Positions 16,001-18,703 of a stretch of DNA of 18,703 bases are shown here, piece after piece (within the stretch, counting starts at the first letter, position 1; every line of letters begins with the position of its first letter). Source of the stretch: Promethearchaeia archaeon (lineage in GTDB: Archaea > Asgardarchaeota > Lokiarchaeia > Sigyniarchaeales > SOKP01); NCBI GenBank assembly GCA_029856375.1, contig JAHQWX010000004.1, forward strand, positions 1-18,703, given 5' to 3'. The translations under genes were made by a program, and so were the position numbers. Below the pieces are notes generated by a model, which saw only the letters and a program-made list of their open reading frames with translations, did not search any database and was not told the origin of the DNA.

Positions 16001-16392
16001 CCCTCGCTAAAAAACTAAAGAACTTGGGTTTTGCCATCTTTGCAACCGAAGATACAGCTAAGGTTCTTAGAAACGAAGGTGTTGAGGCAGTTAAGTTATA
16101 TAAAGTTCACGAGCAAGGAATGGAACCAAACATAAAGAGTTGCATGATGGATGGGCGTATAGATATGGTTATTAATATTCCTTTGCCCACTACGGTCGAA
16201 GAAAAGTTTAGACAAATTATTGAAGACGAATTTCAAATAAGGAGGATGGCAGTGGATTTTAACATTCCAGTAATCGTGAATTTACAGTTAGCTGAAGCGA
16301 TTATCGACGCTATTGAAAAGACGCGTAAAAAAGAAATAGTTGTGAAATCGCTCAACGAGTATCACCAGGAATTAAAGGAAATATATTGGTGA
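13081..16392 (+). CDS. carbamoyl-phosphate synthase large subunit, copy 2 (predicted ammonia-dependent)
   Basis: It is collinear with copy 1 (1103 residues, key residues at identical numbers) and matches it at about 51 of the first 60 positions by hand count. The active-site elements I checked in both ATP-grasp halves are kept: GSGAVRIGQAGEFDYSG, LGGRGSG, Glu298-x-Asn300-x-Arg302, VEFDWGSV, SYVLSGAAM and Glu855-x-Asn857-x-Arg859. The regulatory domain keeps TEDT, KVHE and IRRMAVD. The clearest change I found is in the connector: the almost invariant AAE after Asp-Thr is Ala534-Gly535-Gln536, followed by CPPTRHYLYLTYWG, where copy 1 has AAEWPAITNYLYLTY. With its partner CarA2 unable to hydrolyse glutamine, this enzyme should take free ammonia. 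Its product would feed arginine, pyrimidines or an ammonia-handling route; nothing here decides which. Confidence 0.95.
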   Translation: MPLDKSLKKVLILGSGAVRIGQAGEFDYSGSQVLKALNEEGIETILINPNIATIQTDPQMSSKVYLLPINVKYCEEIIKKERPDGICLAFGGQTGLNVGVELEEAGILEKYNVKVCGTPVKAIEATEDRDLFVQAMERSDCPVCKSKAVNSYADAKKVAEELGFPLIIRVGYVLGGRGSGFVHNWEQFERIAKRGLAQSRIHQILIEESVWGWKEIEFEILRDAENNCFINCSMENVDPCGIHTGDSIVVAPAQTLPDEELQMLRSASIRATQEVGVCGECNIQWALDPFSKRYRAIEINARLSRSSALASKATGYPLAYIAAKIAIGYTLPELKNQITLKTTANFEPATDYMVLKFPRWDLTKFESVDRHIGPQMKGVGECMSIGRNFEEVCQKAIRMLDIGFKGFVGNDLAPIEDINELKYELRNPTDLRFLRIGEAIKRGISIDEIYERSMVDKWFLYKLKNIIDIEEELKNLDFLGSSDEDKQYLIERAKRYGFSDGQIAKILGLDTPTIRRLRKRYNIVPYVKQIDTLAGQCPPTRHYLYLTYWGDKHDVDFDKEEKDRLKKVIVLGSGTYRIGASVEFDWGSVNCLWGLQKLDVDKAIIINYNPETVSTDYDIPDRLYFEELSGERVLDICELEKPFGVVLNAGGQIAQNLAAKFAKYSEFYRKANINILGTHGSRIDMAEDRSKFSSLLDQLGIKQPEWAMLTTKEEALEFAKKVGYPVLVRPSYVLSGAAMRVSYDEKTLRDTLDLAAAVSREYPVVITKFFTDSKEVECDGICDGTNVLIGAIVEHIENAGVHSGDATMSIPPQTISKNVVEQINKYTRDIALALKIMGPFNIQYLVKNEEVFVIECNLRSSRSMPYVSKCIGLNLMKIAAEVIMGKKIPENLLNLPYGNFVGVKSPMFSFMRLDNADPILGVEMNSTGEVACIGEDMPDALMKSLEATEMKIPVEGGNILISVGGEELKRQVIPLAKKLKNLGFAIFATEDTAKVLRNEGVEAVKLYKVHEQGMEPNIKSCMMDGRIDMVINIPLPTTVEEKFRQIIEDEFQIRRMAVDFNIPVIVNLQLAEAIIDAIEKTRKKEIVVKSLNEYHQELKEIYW

Positions 16393-16409
16393 TCTTAATA
16401 AATATGTGA

Positions 16410-16417
16410 TTTTTTTT
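16410..16417 (+). terminator. T8 tract after carB2
   Basis: Eight T follow the carB2 stop within 20 bases, a plausible intrinsic archaeal terminator. It lies before the RAM gene, which may then have its own promoter (AT-rich sequence TTAATAAATAT near 16395-16405) or receive leaky read-through. Confidence 0.4.
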
Positions 16418-16444
16418 AATTTAAAACAAAAAAAAGTGATAAAA

Positions 16445-16732
16445 ATGTATTATAGAGGATATATATTAGTTAGGTTAAAAATTATAGGCGAAGAATGGAA
16501 AGTGGTCGAAAAAATAAGCGGATTAAAGTCCACTGAAGCAGGAGAAAATTGGGAAGTGTCCTACGCAACTCCAGTATACGGAGGATGGGACCTGATAATC
16601 GAGTGCTCCTTTACCAAACTCGAAGAATTAGATAAAATAGTTACCGCTTTAAGAAGCGATTCTGAAATTGCTTCTGCAATTGAAGAAACAACGACCCTAT
16701 GCGGGACAAAACCAAATTATTCAAAAAATTAA
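16445..16732 (+). CDS. stand-alone Lrp/AsnC-type ligand-binding (RAM) domain protein
   Basis: I start it at ATG 16445 (95 residues), not GTG 16406, because GTGAT (16436-16440) sits four bases upstream. The chain looks like the RAM domain of Lrp/AsnC regulators: an initial strand GYILVRLKI, a VVEKISGLK helix-turn, the characteristic GGWDLIIE strand, a LEELDKIVTALR helix, and a final TTTLCGT strand. No helix-turn-helix is present, so it should not bind DNA alone. Stand-alone RAM proteins in archaea form oligomeric rings with amino acids bound between subunits and may act on partner proteins. It lies 52 bases after carB2, so sensing an amino acid for the nitrogen genes, or acting on the synthase itself, is a reasonable guess only. 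Another dimeric alpha-beta-barrel family is the main alternative. Confidence 0.65.
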   Translation: MYYRGYILVRLKIIGEEWKVVEKISGLKSTEAGENWEVSYATPVYGGWDLIIECSFTKLEELDKIVTALRSDSEIASAIEETTTLCGTKPNYSKN

Positions 16733-16735
16733 ATA

Positions 16736-16744
16736 TTTTTTTTT
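16736..16744 (+). terminator. T9 tract after the RAM gene
   Basis: Nine T lie just after the RAM gene stop, in the short convergent gap before the PIG-L gene on the other strand. Two copies of ATTAGAAATT follow directly. Confidence 0.45.
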
Positions 16745-16755
16745 ATTAGAAATTA

Positions 16756-17436
16756 TTAGAAATTATAGTATTTTCCATAATCTTTTAATTCAAAAATTGC
16801 TATCCTTCTAGTTCTCGAGTATTTTATAAATCTATTCAGTGTTTTCCAAAACTGTGGCATTAAGCTCTGAGACTCGTAAATCTGAAGCCATTCTAAAAGT
16901 CTGGACCTCAAAGTTTTACTAATATTTATTAAGATTTGCTTATCTTCAGAATCTCTATTAAAAACTCCATATAATGGTAAAAAATAAACCCAATACTCCA
17001 AATTCTTTAAATTTAATTCCTTAGCAGCGCCCATACAAATGTCGTGAGCAGCCTGATGGTCTTTATGTTTGTTATTTTTACTCGGCAAAACCACTCGATT
17101 CGCATCTTTAATAATTCCTTTTACTCTTTCAATACCTTCTTCTACATATTTCTGCCCGTCAGCGTCTTTAAAATCCAAATAGTGGTGATTCATTTGAGAT
17201 AATCCTAAAAACTCAATAACCTTTTTAGATTCTTGGAACCTCAATTCCCTTACTTTGTCTGCGGACATGAATCTAATCTCATCACTTAACTCCTCTGGAG
17301 AGGTTTCATAACATTTAGAACCATCTGTTATTGTTATGATATGTAAATCGTGTCCTTCCTTTAACCAGTCAAAAACGAAATGACCAGCGCCCAATAAAAG
17401 GTCGTCTGGGTGAGGTTCAAAAATTACAATCTTCAA
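16756..17436 (-). CDS. PIG-L/LmbE family zinc deacetylase, copy 1
   Basis: This family removes acyl groups, typically acetyl, from amino sugars such as GlcNAc-inositol lipids, GlcNAc-Ins and bacillithiol precursors, at a single zinc. Visible motifs are PHPDD near the start (His9, Asp12 as zinc ligands, Asp11 as the likely base), DGS at 38-40, and HKDHQAAH with His127 as the probable third ligand. Leu follows HPDD where Glu is commonest. At 226 residues it is about family size and has no signal peptide or membrane segment, so it is probably cytoplasmic. The start is TTG at 17436; a stop lies a few codons upstream in frame, and the HPDD motif leaves no room for a later start. It ends in GKYYNF, the same six residues as copy 2, so the two are paralogues. 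The substrate cannot be told. Confidence 0.85.
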   Translation of the reverse strand: MKIVIFEPHPDDLLLGAGHFVFDWLKEGHDLHIITITDGSKCYETSPEELSDEIRFMSADKVRELRFQESKKVIEFLGLSQMNHHYLDFKDADGQKYVEEGIERVKGIIKDANRVVLPSKNNKHKDHQAAHDICMGAAKELNLKNLEYWVYFLPLYGVFNRDSEDKQILINISKTLRSRLLEWLQIYESQSLMPQFWKTLNRFIKYSRTRRIAIFELKDYGKYYNF

Positions 17437-17524
17437 GTCTAATTACTCTATTTTAATAATTCTAATTTTGTATTTCTTATTTTTCTTTTTATTCGTTTAT
17501 TTTGATTTTTTTAGATAGATTTGA

Positions 17525-17596
17525 CAAAATTGTAAAAACTTAAATTTGCATAAGAACAGAAGATATTGTTTTATAATTTTATAAAACTCAATTTTG
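17525..17596. repeat. nested inverted repeats upstream of the 107-residue gene
   Basis: An inner perfect repeat, GTTTTATAA-TT-TTATAAAAC (17568-17587), lies inside an outer pair, CAAAATTG (17525-17532) and CAATTTTG (17589-17596). The first could be a compact operator overlapping a TATA box. The DNA is very AT-rich, so chance is a real alternative. Confidence 0.4.
17537..17548 (+). promoter_or_regulatory. candidate promoter of the 107-residue gene
   Basis: The AAACTTAAATTT-like stretch resembles a BRE plus TATA box about 80-90 bases upstream of the ATG. A second AT box inside the repeat at 17568-17587 would give a shorter leader of about 20 bases. The sequence cannot decide between them. Confidence 0.3.
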
Positions 17597-17613
17597 TAAA
17601 AAAACCAATTAAA

Positions 17614-17619
17614 AGGTGA
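17614..17619 (+). promoter_or_regulatory. ribosome binding site AGGTGA
   Basis: AGGTGA lies seven bases before the ATG at 17627 and fixes the start of the small gene. It complements the usual archaeal 16S rRNA 3' end. Confidence 0.6.
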
Positions 17620-17626
17620 AAAAAAT

Positions 17627-17950
17627 ATGCCATATGTTATGGTTACATCGTGGGTTCCAAATATAAGAGTAAATAAATCGGTAGAAATTTATATGGAATT
17701 AATGAAAAAATACCCTCCTCAAGATTGGGAAAACGATGTCGTACTATTGGGCGTAATGGCGGATGGCGATTGTATTAAATCTATTTCCGTTTCTGAAGTT
17801 CCAAAAGCGAAACTAGGCGAGGCGATGGAGCTTGCAGCTAAAAGAATGCTATTATTCTGGCCTATTGAGGGCTATAGATATGTAATTGACACACTATTAA
17901 CGGGATCTGAAGCCATGCCAATGATAGGAAAAGCTATGCCTCAAGTGTAA
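17627..17950 (+). CDS. small protein of unknown function
   Basis: I do not recognise this 107-residue protein with confidence. It is likely real: it has a good AGGTGA ribosome binding site, codon use like its neighbours, a T10 tract after its stop and an upstream AT-rich promoter region. It begins with a hydrophobic strand (PYVMVTSWVP), then a helix (VEIYMELMKKYP), a second strand (VVLLGVMADGD), the ISVSEVPKAKLGEAMELAAKRM strand-helix, and a last strand before an Ala/Met/Pro-rich tail. That order is compatible with a ferredoxin-like or dimeric alpha-beta barrel fold. There is no signal peptide, membrane helix or Cys motif. It sits between two paralogous PIG-L deacetylase genes on the other strand, sharing a divergent promoter region with the first. 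No function is assigned. Confidence 0.75.
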   Translation: MPYVMVTSWVPNIRVNKSVEIYMELMKKYPPQDWENDVVLLGVMADGDCIKSISVSEVPKAKLGEAMELAAKRMLLFWPIEGYRYVIDTLLTGSEAMPMIGKAMPQV

Positions 17951-17984
17951 TATCTTCAGGATTTAATTTTAATTATCCAAATTC

Positions 17985-17994
17985 TTTTTTTTTT
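17985..17994 (+). terminator. T10 tract after the 107-residue gene
   Basis: Ten T lie about 35 bases after the stop codon, in the convergent gap with the second PIG-L gene. This fits archaeal intrinsic termination. Confidence 0.45.
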
Positions 17995-18006
17995 CAATTT
18001 TTTCAT

Positions 18007-18681
18007 TTAGAAATTATAATACTTCCCAATATCGTCGAAACTGTATACGCCGAATCGTTCTTTTCGTTTTCTTAGGATTAATTTGTAATACATGTCAACG
18101 GTGGTGATGTATAGTTGAGATTTGTATTTTCCTAAGGCTTTGTAAACCTTGTCCCTATATGGCACGATGTCAATAAACACTTGTTTTTCTTTTGGTGTCT
18201 TGTTTCTAACATAAAGGATATAGCTATAAAATTCCACTTCTTTCAAACCTAATTCCTTAGCGGCCCCTACAGCAATATCATAGGTCGCTTGATGGTCCTC
18301 GTGAACATTATTATTGCTGGGTAATACAATTCGATCAGCGTCTTTTATAATTTCTTTACTTTTTTCGATTCCTTCTTTAATGTGATTCTTTACATCTTGG
18401 TCTGGTAGCATAAACTTATGGATGTTCTGACGAGGTAAATTTAAATATTCAATAACATCGTCGATTTCTTTCATTCGAATTGCTACTAATTCTTCTTCTG
18501 ATATTTGTGTTTCTTCAGCTTCTACGAGTCGTCCCATCTTTCTCTCGAATGTATATGCCGCCCTTCCATCGGAGATGTAAATTATGTGTACTTCATGTCC
18601 CTCTTCCATCCATTTTAAAATGCTGCCCCCGGCCCCTCCTAATTCGTCGTCCGGATGCGGTGCAAAAACTACGATCTTCAT
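18007..18681 (-). CDS. PIG-L/LmbE family zinc deacetylase, copy 2
   Basis: It has the canonical family signature PHPDDELGGAGG (His9, Asp11, Asp12), ISDGR near 36-40, and HEDHQATYD with His130 as the likely third zinc ligand. Its 224 residues begin at ATG 18681. No signal peptide or membrane helix is seen. It shares with copy 1 the MKIVxFxPHPDD opening, the GIE(K/R)xKxIIKDAxRxVLPS block and the GKYYNF ending, so the two arose by duplication. The segment between DGR and the next helix differs most (Glu-rich ERKMGRLVEAEETQ here), which could mean a different substrate. Members act on N-acetylated amino sugars or lipids; the substrate here is unknown. Only 22 bases upstream are in the window, so its promoter is not fully visible. 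Confidence 0.9.
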   Translation of the reverse strand: MKIVVFAPHPDDELGGAGGSILKWMEEGHEVHIIYISDGRAAYTFERKMGRLVEAEETQISEEELVAIRMKEIDDVIEYLNLPRQNIHKFMLPDQDVKNHIKEGIEKSKEIIKDADRIVLPSNNNVHEDHQATYDIAVGAAKELGLKEVEFYSYILYVRNKTPKEKQVFIDIVPYRDKVYKALGKYKSQLYITTVDMYYKLILRKRKERFGVYSFDDIGKYYNF

Positions 18682-18703
18682 GTTAAATAACCTTAATTAA
18701 GAG

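Noticed and set aside
11437..16270. Full N-acetylglutamate binding site as in CPS1
   Set aside because: The two Thr and one Asn match, but the Trp, second Asn and third Asn do not.
11941..16392. Second carAB as an assembly duplication or recent copy
   Set aside because: Protein and synonymous positions differ throughout both genes, so the copies are old and truly distinct.
1..18703. tRNA, rRNA, CRISPR array, insertion sequence or integrase
   Set aside because: I looked for cloverleaf-like regions, regular repeats with spacers and transposase-like proteins and saw none. Intergenic gaps are too short for most of these.

Overview
The window looks like a low-GC archaeal chromosome. Several genes carry GGTGA/GTGAT- or GGAG-type ribosome binding sites, AT-rich TATA-like boxes precede many genes, and bare T-tracts stand where transcripts should end. 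Intergenic gaps are short (longest about 215 bases, so none exceeds 300). I see no rRNA, tRNA, CRISPR array or mobile element. The protein sequences, especially the strongly eukaryote-like carbamoyl-phosphate synthase large subunits, suggest an Asgard (Lokiarchaeia-like) archaeon. That placement is inference, not something the window proves.

Layout. The left edge holds the 3' end of a DUF1846 gene (+), which meets purF (-) tail to tail. purF diverges from a long + strand run: pyrG, glnA, guaA, carA1-carB1, carA2-carB2, then a small stand-alone Lrp/AsnC-type ligand-binding (RAM) domain gene. The right end alternates strands: a PIG-L/LmbE deacetylase (-), a 107-residue protein of unknown function (+) and a second PIG-L deacetylase (-).

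The common thread of the central 16 kb is glutamine. glnA makes it; purF, pyrG, guaA and carA1 spend its amide nitrogen on purines, CTP, GMP and carbamoyl phosphate. The stand-alone RAM protein at the end is of a type that usually senses amino acids.

The most striking item is the second carbamoyl-phosphate synthase (CPS). carA1B1 is intact and glutamine-dependent. carA2B2 is a full-length paralogue of the same layout (378 + 1103 residues), but its glutaminase subunit has lost the nucleophilic Cys (Gly), the catalytic His (Asn) and the Gln of the GxCxGxQ elbow (Val). CarB2 keeps the key ATP-grasp residues I could check. This is the arrangement expected of an ammonia-dependent CPS, analogous to vertebrate urea-cycle CPS1, where the Cys is Ser. 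Here it sits beside its glutamine-dependent sister in a prokaryote.
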